Positions 35,160 through 43,634 of a stretch of DNA of 64,000 bases are shown here, in pieces. Positions within the stretch are counted from its first letter, which is position 1. Every line of letters starts with the position of its first letter. The notes under the pieces are model-generated. The model did not search any database, was not told the origin of the DNA, and was given only the letters and a program-made list of their open reading frames with translations. Source of the stretch: Alphaproteobacteria bacterium (GTDB lineage Bacteria > Pseudomonadota > Alphaproteobacteria > Micavibrionales > Micavibrionaceae); NCBI GenBank assembly GCA_016757515.1, contig JAERIN010000003.1, positions 17,350-81,349 of the forward strand, written 5' to 3'. Position numbers and translations under genes: made by a program.

Positions 35160-35757
35160 GGGTGTACCTCCCTCTCACATCCTCCAGCGCCGCAGCAAAG
35201 GCGGCGTCCAGGGTGGGGTATTCAGGGGCCTCGCGCATGACGGCCACGCGCTCGGCCAGGGCGTCCAGGGCAATCAGGGCACCCTCGGCCCGCAGGCGCG
35301 CGCAGTGGTGTCTATCCAGCGCCTCCAGGGGGATTGCGGGGGGTACACCGTGGGCGGTCAAAGCCGCGCGGGCCCGCGATAGGCGCTCTTGGCACTCTTC
35401 CTCCGTGTAGGTCCCCACCGGCGGGTCGTTGTCCGCAAGCCAGTCCCACGCGGTGCGGATATGGGCCGTTGCGACCAAAACCTCCCCGGACACAAACGCC
35501 ACGGCCCTGTCCCCCACAATCGCGGCCACATGCCCCGCATAGCGGTGGGGCCAGGAGGTGGGCCCTGCCCCGTGCGCGTGGCGCGCCTTCAGGGCCGCGA
35601 TGATCTCCGGCTTGCGGGCGCGGAGGGTGGGCAGGTGGCGCTCCAGGGCCTCTTTGGGCCCCTCGGCGTGCAAGCGGGCGTCCGGTGTCACGGACAGCGC
35701 CACGCCCTGCCCCGTGGCCGCGCGGATGACCTCCAGGACGGGCGCGGGTGCGGTCAT
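35146..35757 (-). CDS. Island protein with a TubC-like N-terminal docking domain
   Basis: 203 residues. The first ~55 (VLEVIRAATGQGVALSVTPD, then LRARKPEIIAALKARHA) have the pattern of the TubC N-terminal docking domain known from polyketide/NRPS assembly lines, which also occurs on primase-linked proteins of mobile elements. The remainder is unrecognised; EECQERLSRARAALTAHG is helical. It probably mediates protein-protein contact with the adjacent DUF3631 ATPase, inferred from gene order and the 4-nt overlap. Confidence 0.55.
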   Translation of the reverse strand: MTAPAPVLEVIRAATGQGVALSVTPDARLHAEGPKEALERHLPTLRARKPEIIAALKARHAHGAGPTSWPHRYAGHVAAIVGDRAVAFVSGEVLVATAHIRTAWDWLADNDPPVGTYTEEECQERLSRARAALTAHGVPPAIPLEALDRHHCARLRAEGALIALDALAERVAVMREAPEYPTLDAAFAAALEDVRGRYTHDKT

Positions 35758-37253
35758 AGCGTCACCCCCACTCTATACCCTTGCCCTGTCCACCCCCCTG
35801 CGTCCGCTACACCGCTATATCCATTATTTTCCAATGGCTTAGGCGTAGCGCAAAGGGTCAGGGAGGGAGCGGGGTTTGGGTCGCGCGCTACGCCGCAATC
35901 CTTTGTTTTGTCTGGGGTTTTGTCCCCCTGTAGCGGTGTAGCGGCCCCTTCCCCCGCCTCCGGGGCGCAGGGGATAAACCGGGCGAAGGCGTCCGCGCAG
36001 TCGGCCAGGAGGTAGCCCTTCACCACGCCCCCGCTCGGCAGGCGCATGTTTTTGGGCGCAATCCCGTACTCGCCCAGGCGCTTGGCAATCTGGCGCTGCG
36101 ATATGGGCTTGCCCCGGTTGTAGCCCGCCCAGGGGGCCATATCGTCCGCGCACAGGTGCTCCAGGAGCGCGGCGCTGGGCAGGCGGTCCGTCCCCTTTTC
36201 TGCAAAGGCGTCGCGCAGGTCGGCAAGCAATTCCCCAGAAGCCGAGGGGGAGTCCTGCATCCCGCCGCACAGGGCCAGGGCGGCCTTGCGGGCGGTATCC
36301 CCCCAATGGCCCCCGGCGTGGTCGGCGATGGCCAGGAGGGCCTCCCAGTTGTCCTGGGCGCGGTCGTCCAGGGCGTCAGGCAGGGCCGGGCGACCAGCGC
36401 CTATGGCGGAGCCATTGTCCTGGGCCCAGCGGGCGAGTTGCGCCGCTAGGTGGGCGAAGAGCGCGGGGTCCGCGTGGCGCAGGCGCTCCACCCGTTCCGT
36501 TTTCAGTTTCCGCCGCAAAGACAGCACGATAGCCCGGCTCATCAGGGTGTCGGGCAGGTGCCCTATCCCGCACAGCGCCTTGGCCCCCCAGGTGGTGAAG
36601 TGCGTGGGCGTGTGGTCGTCCCCCACATTGCGGATGACAAAGGCCGTATCGCGCGTGTGGCCGGAGTTCAAAATGCCCCGCGCCTCCTCGTTGTCGCGCA
36701 GGAAGGTTTCGGCCTCGTCTATCAGAAGTGTAGGCCCGTGGGCCTCCACCACGCGAAAAATGGCGGAAGGGGAGATGTTGGACGCGGGCAGGGCCCGGCG
36801 CACCAGCTTGCCTATGAAGGCCAAAAGCGTGGACTTCCCGCACCCCTTTTCCGGCGCGGTGATGACGGCCAGCGGGGCGACCTGCGCGTGGTCTATGACC
36901 CAGGTGAAGGCGATCCACAGCGTCGCCGCCACGGCCACGGGGGCATCGCACACCACATAGCGCTTCAGGGACACGTGTATATCATCCAGCAGCGCTGCGC
37001 CGCCCACGGGCTCGCCCCAGGACTCTATGTCCGCGCACAGCGCTTTGGGCCCCGCCGTGACCTTGTCCTGCGTGCGCCTCGCGGCCACCTCCGCGTCCAG
37101 GGTGGCCTTGCGCACGCCCAGTTTATCGGCCTCCGCCTCCCGCACGCGGTCGTACTCCAGGGGTGCCAGCGCGGCCAGCCGCACCACAGCCGCGTCCAGG
37201 GACTCGGGGACAGGTTCGGCCCTGTCTACAGTGTCGGCAACGGGGTGTGTCAT
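35754..37253 (-). CDS. DUF3631 ATPase/helicase-like replication protein
   Basis: Starting at ATG 37253 (MTHPVADTVDRAEPVPESLD) it is 499 residues. It contains an ATP-binding core: APEKGCGKSTLLAFIGKL (Walker A), PTLLIDEAETFLRDN (Walker B) and a FTTWGAKALCGIG sensor region, followed by a DUF3631-type domain (SRAIVLSLRRKLKTERVERL) and a C-terminal winged-helix stretch (SQRQIAKRLGEYGI). Such proteins accompany Toprim primases on plasmids and P4-like elements and probably act in element replication. The start overlaps the primase stop (ATGA). Confidence 0.8.
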   Translation of the reverse strand: MTHPVADTVDRAEPVPESLDAAVVRLAALAPLEYDRVREAEADKLGVRKATLDAEVAARRTQDKVTAGPKALCADIESWGEPVGGAALLDDIHVSLKRYVVCDAPVAVAATLWIAFTWVIDHAQVAPLAVITAPEKGCGKSTLLAFIGKLVRRALPASNISPSAIFRVVEAHGPTLLIDEAETFLRDNEEARGILNSGHTRDTAFVIRNVGDDHTPTHFTTWGAKALCGIGHLPDTLMSRAIVLSLRRKLKTERVERLRHADPALFAHLAAQLARWAQDNGSAIGAGRPALPDALDDRAQDNWEALLAIADHAGGHWGDTARKAALALCGGMQDSPSASGELLADLRDAFAEKGTDRLPSAALLEHLCADDMAPWAGYNRGKPISQRQIAKRLGEYGIAPKNMRLPSGGVVKGYLLADCADAFARFIPCAPEAGEGAATPLQGDKTPDKTKDCGVARDPNPAPSLTLCATPKPLENNGYSGVADAGGWTGQGYRVGVTL

Positions 37254-38119
37254 GCGGCGGCCCTCCCGTCCTTGGCCAGGGCCAGCGCCCAGTCGTTGAA
37301 GTCGTTGTATGGGGCAGGCGGGAAGCACAGGGCCGCGCCTATGGCAGCGGCGGCTTCGGCGGCCTTCACGCGCCCGATATTGCGCTCCAGGTGCCGGTCG
37401 TCGTCCCCGCATAGGGTGATGGGCCGGGCGGGGTACTTGGCCCGCAAAGCCAGCGCCACGGGCAGGAGATTGCCCGCGTTGCGCGCCACGGCCACGCAAT
37501 GCCCCGTGGAGGCCCGCAGGCTTGCCCCGGTGCTATACCCCTCACAGATCAGGAGCGCCCCGCCCTCGCGCCCAAGGACCCCAGGGATGGGAAAGTACAG
37601 GCCCGTGACCCGCCCGCCGGGCAGGGTGCGCTTGGTGCCGTCATCCGCAACGCGCTCCAGGTTCCACAGCGCCCCGCTTGCATCATAAAGGGGCATCATC
37701 GCCCGCCCGTCGGGGGCCCGGCGCAGGCCATAGCTCTTGACCCCCTTGCGCCGCAAATGGGCGTGACAAAACAGCGGCGGCGCGGCCTGCCATAGCCGCA
37801 CGGCCTCCCCCTGGGCCCTGGCATGACGCGCGGCCTCCTCCGCCTCCCGCGCGGCCTTATCAGCGGCTATTTGCACGGCAAAGGCTTTGCGCTGGGCGGG
37901 GGTAAAGTTTGCACCACTGCCTGCGCACCACTTCTCGGATAGGCCGCTTTTCCAGTGCCCAAAAGCCCCGGCCAAGGGATCGGGGAACAGGACATACCAG
38001 CCATTGCGCGTGCCCGCCCGGTCGCCCTTCACATGGCAGCGGTGGATGCGGCCGTCGGCCACGGGCTCGCCCTTCAGGACAAAACCCGCAGCGCGCAGGG
38101 TGTGCGCGAAGTTAGGCAT
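37250..38119 (-). CDS. Toprim-domain primase-like protein
   Basis: 289 residues. The N-terminus (FVLKGEPVADGRIHRCHVKG) resembles the primase-associated region of P4 alpha-type proteins, followed by a Toprim domain with LLICEGYSTGASL (catalytic glutamate in CEGY) and ITLCGDDDRH (DxD acidic pair). It probably primes or supports replication of the island with the adjacent DUF3631 ATPase; together they look like a split version of a P4-type primase-helicase. It overlaps alpA by 8 nt. Confidence 0.8.
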   Translation of the reverse strand: MPNFAHTLRAAGFVLKGEPVADGRIHRCHVKGDRAGTRNGWYVLFPDPLAGAFGHWKSGLSEKWCAGSGANFTPAQRKAFAVQIAADKAAREAEEAARHARAQGEAVRLWQAAPPLFCHAHLRRKGVKSYGLRRAPDGRAMMPLYDASGALWNLERVADDGTKRTLPGGRVTGLYFPIPGVLGREGGALLICEGYSTGASLRASTGHCVAVARNAGNLLPVALALRAKYPARPITLCGDDDRHLERNIGRVKAAEAAAAIGAALCFPPAPYNDFNDWALALAKDGRAAA

Positions 38120-38315
38120 GGCTTTGGTTCTCCCCCCTTGCGGCGGCGATACGCTGGGCCAGCCAGGCGTTCACCTCGGCCTCCAGCCACCCCACGGCGC
38201 GGGGCCCTAAGGCCACTTGCGCGGGGAATTGGCCCCTGGCCATGCGGGCGTAGAGGGTGGAGCGCGAGAGGCCCGTGCGGGCCTTGACGGCGGGAAGGCG
38301 CAGGATGGTGTGCAT
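38112..38315 (-). CDS. AlpA-family phage transcriptional regulator
   Basis: A 67-residue DNA-binding protein starting MHTILRLPAVKARTGLSRST, with the AlpA/MerR-like helix-turn-helix (VKARTGLSRSTLYARMARGQ) and the typical end VGWLEAEVNAWLAQRI. AlpA homologues activate excision or replication genes of P4-like elements. ATG 38315 is preceded by AAAGGAC. The 238-bp gap upstream (38316-38553) presumably holds its promoter and operator; I saw no gene in it. Confidence 0.85.
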   Translation of the reverse strand: MHTILRLPAVKARTGLSRSTLYARMARGQFPAQVALGPRAVGWLEAEVNAWLAQRIAAARGENQSHA

Positions 38316-38553
38316 TGCTCTTGTCCTTTCTGGGCCGGTTTCGGATGACCCAGGAGCCAGGATAGGTGGGCGCTTTTTTGAGGAAAGAGCGATTTGCGCC
38401 CAGGGCGCGCCGCGCAGAGCGCTGATAAACAATGGTTTTTAACACGGACGCAGCGCGCCCGCGCAGCGCCCAGGCCACCCGCGCAACGGGGCCAAAAGCC
38501 CAGAAATCCGGGGTTTTGGGGGGGACAAAACCTGGGCGCGTTTTTTGGCCCAA

Positions 38554-39336
38554 CTATTTTCGGCTCCGCAGGATTTTTCGGATGGTCTCTGCCTTCAGCA
38601 CGCCCTTCCATGGGGCCATCGCGGCCAGTTGTCCGGCGTACCAAGGCTGGGACATGCCGGGCTTACGTCTGCGCAAGGCGAGGTAGTCCTGGCGCACTCG
38701 GTCGTGCCTGGCTTGTGTTTCTGCTGCCCGCTTTTCCTGCTGCGACAGAATAGAGGACGGGCGCGCATCGCCCGTAGCCGCGTCTATCATGCGCTGCACA
38801 TGGGCCGTGTCCAGGGCCAGGGTCCCGTCGGCCAGGGTTACAAGGTCGGCCAAGGGCACGCGCTCCGCGCCTATCAAAAGGCCCAGGTCATCGCCAAAGG
38901 CCAGGCAGAGCATTCTTGATTGCTTGGCCCCCATGGCCGCGCCGATTTGCATGAGGCGCTCTGGCTCCCGCCACGTGCCCGTAAACCGCGCGCCCGTGGC
39001 CTGCGCCACAAAGCGCCCTATGGCCTCCGGGCTCACCTGCCACTGCGCCACCTCATCGGGGCGGATGGGAAAGCGCACGCCACAATAGGTGGTCTCGCAC
39101 CGCACATGCGCGTGCGCCGAGGCCGCGTCCAGCAGGGGCATGGTGCAGCGCTCCTCACACCCCGGACACTCCGCGCTTGTGGCACGCGGGCCCTTGGCCA
39201 GAACCTCGCACGCCTTCAGCGCCGCCACCGCCTCGGCGGGCCACTGGGCCACCTCCCGCGCTGTAAAAAGGGCCGCGTCCCCGCGCAGGTACGCCACGCG
39301 GTCGCACACATCGGCAAACACATCGCCCGGCGTCAT
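38554..39336 (-). CDS. Unrecognised island protein with a zinc-finger-like cysteine cluster (module gene B)
   Basis: 260 residues. An N-terminal helical part (DVCDRVAYLRGDAALFTARE) is followed by a cysteine cluster (CPGCEERC, then another pair near CETTYC) that could bind zinc. The C-terminal basic, helical tail (RQDYLALRRRKPGMSQPWYA) resembles a DNA-binding segment. No catalytic motif is seen. Its ATG overlaps the stop of the 401-residue gene by 4 nt, so the two form a coupled pair next to the integrase, a position where island cargo such as defence genes is often found. Function unknown. Confidence 0.7.
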   Translation of the reverse strand: MTPGDVFADVCDRVAYLRGDAALFTAREVAQWPAEAVAALKACEVLAKGPRATSAECPGCEERCTMPLLDAASAHAHVRCETTYCGVRFPIRPDEVAQWQVSPEAIGRFVAQATGARFTGTWREPERLMQIGAAMGAKQSRMLCLAFGDDLGLLIGAERVPLADLVTLADGTLALDTAHVQRMIDAATGDARPSSILSQQEKRAAETQARHDRVRQDYLALRRRKPGMSQPWYAGQLAAMAPWKGVLKAETIRKILRSRK

Positions 39337-40538
39337 GCCTCATCCTTCGGCAGGCGTGGCTCAATCCCCGAATCCGCCAACATGGCGCGCAGTTTTAGGC
39401 CCAGATCATCATAGGGCAGATTGCAAGAGTTGGGGTGGCCCAGGCGGATGGGGATGGTCTTTTCCTTCCCGTCCCCCGTGGGCACATAGGCCGTCATCTC
39501 CGCATAGGTGATGGGATAGTGACGGCGCGGGAAGGCTTTCGCGGACTGGTCCAAAAGGTCATAGATCGCCTGTGGGCCCTTGCCACTGTCAGCTTCCAGC
39601 ATAATGCGCTCTCCGCCCCTGGCTTTGATCTTTCCTTTGACCTTGGCCGATAGGCGCAGCTTGTGCAGCACCACGCGCTCCACGCCCTCGCACGGCGCAA
39701 AGACAAAATCCCGGTTGCCCAGGGGGGTCAGGTCATACACGCGCCCGTCCTTTGGGTCCGGGGGCAATTCGGCAAGGCCCAGGATGACCCTGGCAAACAT
39801 ATCTTGCAGGGGCTCTATGGCCTTTGTGTTGCCGCTATAGTTCAGGTCCAGCTTCCCCTGGGCCTGGTCGTACAAAAACACCACCTCAAAGGCGGGGGTG
39901 TGCGGGCGGCGGTCAAGTTGCCCATTCTGCCACTCTATAATTTGGTTTGCGTAGTCCTCCGGGTAGGCGAAGAAATAGTCCAGATTGCCGCGCCGGAACG
40001 CCTCCACCTTGCAATTTGCGCCTCGCCCCTCGGCCTTGTGGAAGTAATGGCCGATTTGCCGTGCGAATTCGCCCCTATGCGGCTCATGCACCCGCGCCGG
40101 ACTGTGGTCCATGTTCTGGCGCTTGCGCCAGTATGACAAGCTATCGGCATGGAAAAACTTCGTGGCTCCGCGCCACAATTCGCGATGGTCCAGATAGACC
40201 GTCATAGCCCTGTTCTGATGGCTATCCAGGGCAGATAGGGCCGCCACAATGTCATCGCAGGCCTTTGGATTTTCGCGCATTTGATAGCGGGCCTCATCCA
40301 CAATGGCGATAAAGCCCTTTGGGCATCCCATATCAAAGATTTCTTGAAAGGCTGCGCCCGTTTTTTTGACCTCATCATCCGGCAAGGCCTTCCAAGCCTC
40401 AAAGAGGGGGTCTATTTTCCGGGGCTTCAGGGCGTCAAAGTCAAAGTCCAGGAGCAGGTCGCGCGCGTGGAAATAGCGCTTCAAAAGGGCGTTGTCCGTT
40501 TGGCGGAAAAAACTGGGGGCGGTGTAGTGGCGGGTCAT
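39333..40538 (-). CDS. Unrecognised 401-residue island protein (module gene A)
   Basis: 401 residues, soluble. The N-terminus (PSFFRQTDNALLKRYFHARD) is helical. The middle has EGRGANCKVEAFRRGNLDYF, FFAYPEDYANQIIEW and FEVVFLYDQAQGKLDLNYSG, and later VYDLTPLGNRDFVFAP. The conserved-looking YFFAYPEDY and LDLNYSG stretches suggest a real folded domain, but I do not recognise a nuclease, ATPase or protease motif. First gene after the integrase, coupled by ATGA to gene B. Possibly a defence or element-maintenance function; this rests on position only. Confidence 0.7.
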   Translation of the reverse strand: MTRHYTAPSFFRQTDNALLKRYFHARDLLLDFDFDALKPRKIDPLFEAWKALPDDEVKKTGAAFQEIFDMGCPKGFIAIVDEARYQMRENPKACDDIVAALSALDSHQNRAMTVYLDHRELWRGATKFFHADSLSYWRKRQNMDHSPARVHEPHRGEFARQIGHYFHKAEGRGANCKVEAFRRGNLDYFFAYPEDYANQIIEWQNGQLDRRPHTPAFEVVFLYDQAQGKLDLNYSGNTKAIEPLQDMFARVILGLAELPPDPKDGRVYDLTPLGNRDFVFAPCEGVERVVLHKLRLSAKVKGKIKARGGERIMLEADSGKGPQAIYDLLDQSAKAFPRRHYPITYAEMTAYVPTGDGKEKTIPIRLGHPNSCNLPYDDLGLKLRAMLADSGIEPRLPKDEA

Positions 40539-40590
40539 GGCGTGGGGTCCTTATGCTGGGGGTTGTGAAGGGGCCGGACGGCCCTGGACT

Positions 40591-41787
40591 TTATAACACA
40601 CCACCACCGCACCGAAGTCCAGCCTTTTCCAAGTATTGTCCCCACCAATCCATCATCTCCCGCCGCTCGGAAAGGTATTGCGCGTGGTTGTACGCGGCGC
40701 GGACGCCGTCGCGCTCCCCGTGGGCCAGTTGCCGCTCAATAACATCGGCGCGAAAGCCGTGCTCGTTCAAAATGGTGGAGGCCGTGCCCCGCACGCCGTG
40801 GACTGTGGCGCGGCTATGATACCCCATGCGATACAGCGCCCCGATAAGAGTGTTGTTGCTCAAGGGCTTTGCGTGCGTCCACACGCTGGGGAAGAGGAGG
40901 GGCCCGCCGCCGGACAGGGCGCGTATGTCGGCCAGCACGGCCAGGGCCTGGGGGGACAGGGGCACGATATGCTCCTCGTCCATTTTCATGCGGGCCGCCG
41001 GGATGCGCCACTGGGCCTTGTCCAGGTCAATCTCCGCCCAGCGGGCGTGCAACAACTCCGAAGTCCGCACGAAGGTCAGGAGCATGAGTTTCCAGGCCAG
41101 CTTGGTGATAGGCTCGCCCTGGTAGTCCTCCAGACACGCCAGGAAGGCGGGCAGCTCGGCCTCGGCAAAGCGGGAGCGGTTTTGCACCTTGCGCGTCTTG
41201 AACACGCCCTTCAGGTCGGCGGCCACATTGCGCTCCGCCCGGCCCGTGGCGATGGCGTAGGCGAATATCTGCGTGGCGTACTGGCGCGTGCGGCGCAGGA
41301 GGTCCAGGGCCCCGCGCCCCTCCATCTTGCGCAGCGTGGCCAGGAGCACGGGGGCGGTGATTTGGGCGATGGGCACCTTGTCCAGGTCGGGCAGGAGGTC
41401 CAGCTCCATCCGGCGCATGACGGCGGCGGCGTAGGGGGCATCCCACCGCTCGGCCCTTTGTGCGTGCCACTCGCGGGCGATGACGCCGAAGGTGTTCGCG
41501 TTCGCGGTCCGGCGCTCGGCCTTGGCCCGTTGCTTCTCCGCCGAGGGGTCCAGGCCCTGGGCCAGCGCGCGCTTGGCCGCCTCCCGCCGCTCCCGCGCGT
41601 CGGCCAGGGTGATGGTGGGAAACGCGCCGATGGATAGAGTCTTTTCCCGCCCGTCCACGCGATATTTCATCTGCCACAACTTGCCCCCGTTCGGACGACA
41701 CAAGAGGTAGAGCCCCCCGCCGTCAAAGAGTTTGTACTGCTTTGCGCGGGCCTGGGCGTTTTTGATTTGGGTGTGGGTCAGGGGCAT
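40591..41787 (-). CDS. int: Tyrosine-type site-specific integrase (P4 family)
   Basis: 398 residues with the N-terminal DUF4102/arm-binding domain (DGGGLYLLCRPNGGKLWQMK, then LSIGAFPTITLADARERR) of P4-like integrases. The catalytic domain has the arginine in TFVRTSELL, the HxxR element HGVRGTAS, a histidine in HGER and the tyrosine nucleophile in AAYNHAQYL. It is transcribed away from the tRNA-Leu gene, whose 3' end lies 164 bp upstream and is the presumed attachment site. All catalytic residues seem present. Confidence 0.95.
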   Translation of the reverse strand: MPLTHTQIKNAQARAKQYKLFDGGGLYLLCRPNGGKLWQMKYRVDGREKTLSIGAFPTITLADARERREAAKRALAQGLDPSAEKQRAKAERRTANANTFGVIAREWHAQRAERWDAPYAAAVMRRMELDLLPDLDKVPIAQITAPVLLATLRKMEGRGALDLLRRTRQYATQIFAYAIATGRAERNVAADLKGVFKTRKVQNRSRFAEAELPAFLACLEDYQGEPITKLAWKLMLLTFVRTSELLHARWAEIDLDKAQWRIPAARMKMDEEHIVPLSPQALAVLADIRALSGGGPLLFPSVWTHAKPLSNNTLIGALYRMGYHSRATVHGVRGTASTILNEHGFRADVIERQLAHGERDGVRAAYNHAQYLSERREMMDWWGQYLEKAGLRCGGGVL

Positions 41788-41951
41788 GGGGGTAATGGGG
41801 GCAACAGTTCAGGCGATACCCCCCGATATTACCCCCTATTACCCCCGGCTGTCAAGGGACGCCCCCGGACGCTACGGGAAGGAAAGGGGGCTCAAAACCC
41901 CGTGTTTCCGCCGTTCTCTCGGATGGTGCTGGACAGTGTGGGAAGAAAAAA

Positions 41952-42037
41952 TGGTGCCCAGGAGAGGACTCGAACCTCCACGGGGTTGCCCCCACAGGCA
42001 CCTGAAGCCTGCGCGTCTACCATTCCGCCACCTGGGC
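41952..42037 (-). tRNA. tRNA-Leu (anticodon CAG)
   Basis: An 86-nt tRNA including encoded CCA. Acceptor GCCCAGG (42037-42031) pairs with CCTGGGC. The D-arm region is TGGCGGAATGGTAGACGC, the anticodon stem CAGGC/GCCTG encloses TTCAGGT, and a long class II variable arm (GTGGGGGCAACCCCGT) follows. The T-arm is AGGTTCGAGTCCT. It is the integration target of the island; its 3' arm is shared with the far end at 29648. Confidence 0.96.
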
Positions 42038-42108
42038 CCGGGGCCGCTTTGACAGCCGGGGCGGGCAGGTGTAGCGTGGCCGCCGCGCTTTGTCAAAGGG
42101 GGGGACGC

Positions 42109-42720
42109 ATGGCCGTGCACCTGCACCAAAACGACCTGCCGGGGGGCCTGGACCTGGGGCCGGCGGTGGCGGTGGACACGGAGACCATGGGCCTGGCGCA
42201 CGGGCGGGACCGGCTGTGCCTGGTGCAGCTCTCGGCGGGGGACGGGGACGCGCACCTGGTGCAGATCGCGCCGGGGCAGCGCGACGCGCCGGGTCTGCGG
42301 GCGCTGCTGGAAGACACCAAAACGCTCAAGCTGTTCCACTTCGCGCGGTTTGACCTGTGCGCCCTGCGCGCCGGGCTGTCCATCGTGTGCGCCCCGGTGT
42401 ATTGCACCCGCACGGCCAGCCGCCTGGCGCGGACGTACAGCGACAAACACGGCCTGAAGGAGCTGTGCAGAGAGCTTCTGGGTGTGGACATCAGCAAGCA
42501 GCAGCAAGCCTCGGACTGGGGCGCGGCGGTGTTGACGCCGGAGCAGCAGGCCTATGCGGCGGGGGATGTGCTGCACCTGCACGCACTCAAGGAGAAGCTG
42601 GACGCGATGCTGGCGCGCGAGGGCCGGGCCGGCCTGGCGCAGGCGTGCTTTGACTTCCTCCCGCACCGGGCAGCGCTGGACCTGGCCGGCTGGGCGGGGG
42701 AAGACATTTTTGCGCACTAA
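42109..42720 (+). CDS. RNase D-like 3'-5' exonuclease
   Basis: 203 residues from ATG 42109 (MAVHLHQNDLPGGLDLG). DEDDy exonuclease motifs are visible: ExoI VAVDTETMGLAHGRDRLCL, ExoII LFHFARFDLCAL and ExoIII Y-x3-D in QAYAAGDVLHLHAL. It lacks the HRDC domains of classical RNase D, as is usual for the short alphaproteobacterial form that trims tRNA and other structured RNA 3' ends. A longer frame to 41767 crosses the tRNA gene and is not real. Its stop overlaps the convergent lpxI stop. Confidence 0.9.
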   Translation: MAVHLHQNDLPGGLDLGPAVAVDTETMGLAHGRDRLCLVQLSAGDGDAHLVQIAPGQRDAPGLRALLEDTKTLKLFHFARFDLCALRAGLSIVCAPVYCTRTASRLARTYSDKHGLKELCRELLGVDISKQQQASDWGAAVLTPEQQAYAAGDVLHLHALKEKLDAMLAREGRAGLAQACFDFLPHRAALDLAGWAGEDIFAH

Positions 42721-43577
42721 GGGCAGGCTTGGGTTGGGGGCTGCGCCCTTTCGGGTCTGGCTGCACAGCCCCAGAGGAACAGACCCTCGGCGTCCGCGGC
42801 GGCCACGGTGTGCGCGAGGTCCGCGATGAGGACCCCCCCGGCCTCCACCGCTATGCCCGAGAGACCCGCATTGGCGCACGCGGCCACGGTGTCTGGCCCT
42901 ATGGTCGGCAGGTCCAGGGCCCGGTCCTGTCCCGGCTTGGCCCGCTTGGCCAGGACGCCCGCGCACCCAAAGCTCCCCACACGGGCCACCATCCGGGTGG
43001 TGCCCTCCGCGCCCTCAAGAGCCAGAACGCGCCCACACGCCGCCACGGCGGCCTGCCCGATGTCCAGGGCCCCCAGGGCCTTTGCAGCCTCCATAGCCTT
43101 GGCCGCATCCGCCATCTCCGCGCTTGTGGGCGCACGGCGGGTCAGCACGCCCTCCGGTGCCAGGAGGTCTGGGAGAAAGTCCTGCACGGGGCGGACGGTG
43201 AGGCCCTGAGCCTCTAGGACCCTTTTCAGGGCCGTGAGGAGCGCGTCGTCCCCCCCCCTCCATGCCGCGCGGCCCAAGCGCCACAGGAGGCGCAGGCCTG
43301 TGAGGTCTGGGCGAATCTCGGCCAGGGAAGGCCTGCGAACAGCGCCTATCAACACAAGGTCGCGCACTCCCTCGCGCCGGAGAGCGTCCAAGATGGCCCC
43401 CGCTGCGCCGAGCCGGGCCCACAGGGTGCAACGAGGGCGCAAGAGCGGGTCCGCGTGGCCCGCAAGGCCGATAAGCACAGGGGTCAAGCCCAGAGCTGGG
43501 CAGGCGTCTGCCAGAGCAGCGGGCAGCGCACCCCCACCCGCGATTACGCCCAGTGTGCTCTGTTGTGCTTCACGCAT
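42717..43577 (-). CDS. lpxI: UDP-2,3-diacylglucosamine pyrophosphatase LpxI
   Basis: LpxI (formerly DUF1009) hydrolyses UDP-2,3-diacylglucosamine to lipid X in lipid A synthesis, replacing LpxH in alphaproteobacteria. Its 286 residues open with LGVIAGGGALPAALADACPA, continue with LVLIGAVRRPSLAEIRPD, GDDALLTALKRVLEAQG and DIGQAAVAACGRVLALEGAE, and end with the conserved DLPTIGPDTVAACANAGL. lpxI usually neighbours lpxA/lpxB; here it stands alone. A TAGCAT element eight nucleotides before the ATG suggests a leaderless start. Confidence 0.93.
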   Translation of the reverse strand: MREAQQSTLGVIAGGGALPAALADACPALGLTPVLIGLAGHADPLLRPRCTLWARLGAAGAILDALRREGVRDLVLIGAVRRPSLAEIRPDLTGLRLLWRLGRAAWRGGDDALLTALKRVLEAQGLTVRPVQDFLPDLLAPEGVLTRRAPTSAEMADAAKAMEAAKALGALDIGQAAVAACGRVLALEGAEGTTRMVARVGSFGCAGVLAKRAKPGQDRALDLPTIGPDTVAACANAGLSGIAVEAGGVLIADLAHTVAAADAEGLFLWGCAARPERAQPPTQACP

Positions 43578-43585
43578 GACATGCT

Positions 43586-43591
43586 ATGCTA
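43586..43591 (-). promoter_or_regulatory. -10-like hexamer upstream of lpxI
   Basis: TAGCAT (minus strand) lies eight nucleotides before the lpxI ATG at 43577. It is immediately repeated as TAGCATAGCAT. Confidence 0.35.
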
Positions 43592-43634
43592 CACGTTGCA
43601 TCAGCGCGTCGCCATACACACACGGAATCCTCAC

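Larger units (their letters stand above)
29648..41968. mobile_element. tRNA-Leu-integrated genomic island (~12.3 kb)
   Basis: A tyrosine integrase gene lies 164 bp inside the 3' end of tRNA-Leu. CCAGGAGAGGA from the tRNA 3' arm (41958-41968) recurs at 29648-29658, preceded in both copies by TG(G/A)TG. Between them all genes read leftward: integrase, a two-gene unknown module, alpA, Toprim primase-like, DUF3631 ATPase, three small phage-type genes, and type III mod and res. AT-rich noncoding DNA lies just inside the left end. The replication-type genes (primase, AlpA, DUF3631) suggest a P4-like satellite or integrative element, though no capsid or conjugation gene is present. Confidence 0.7.

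Noticed and set aside
34740..35380. Phase-variation repeats for the mod/res genes
   Set aside because: No homopolymer or short tandem repeat long enough for slippage was seen in mod, res or their upstream region.
41767..42108. N-terminal extension of the RNase D gene
   Set aside because: It would translate through the tRNA-Leu gene; the ATG at 42109 gives a normal family start.
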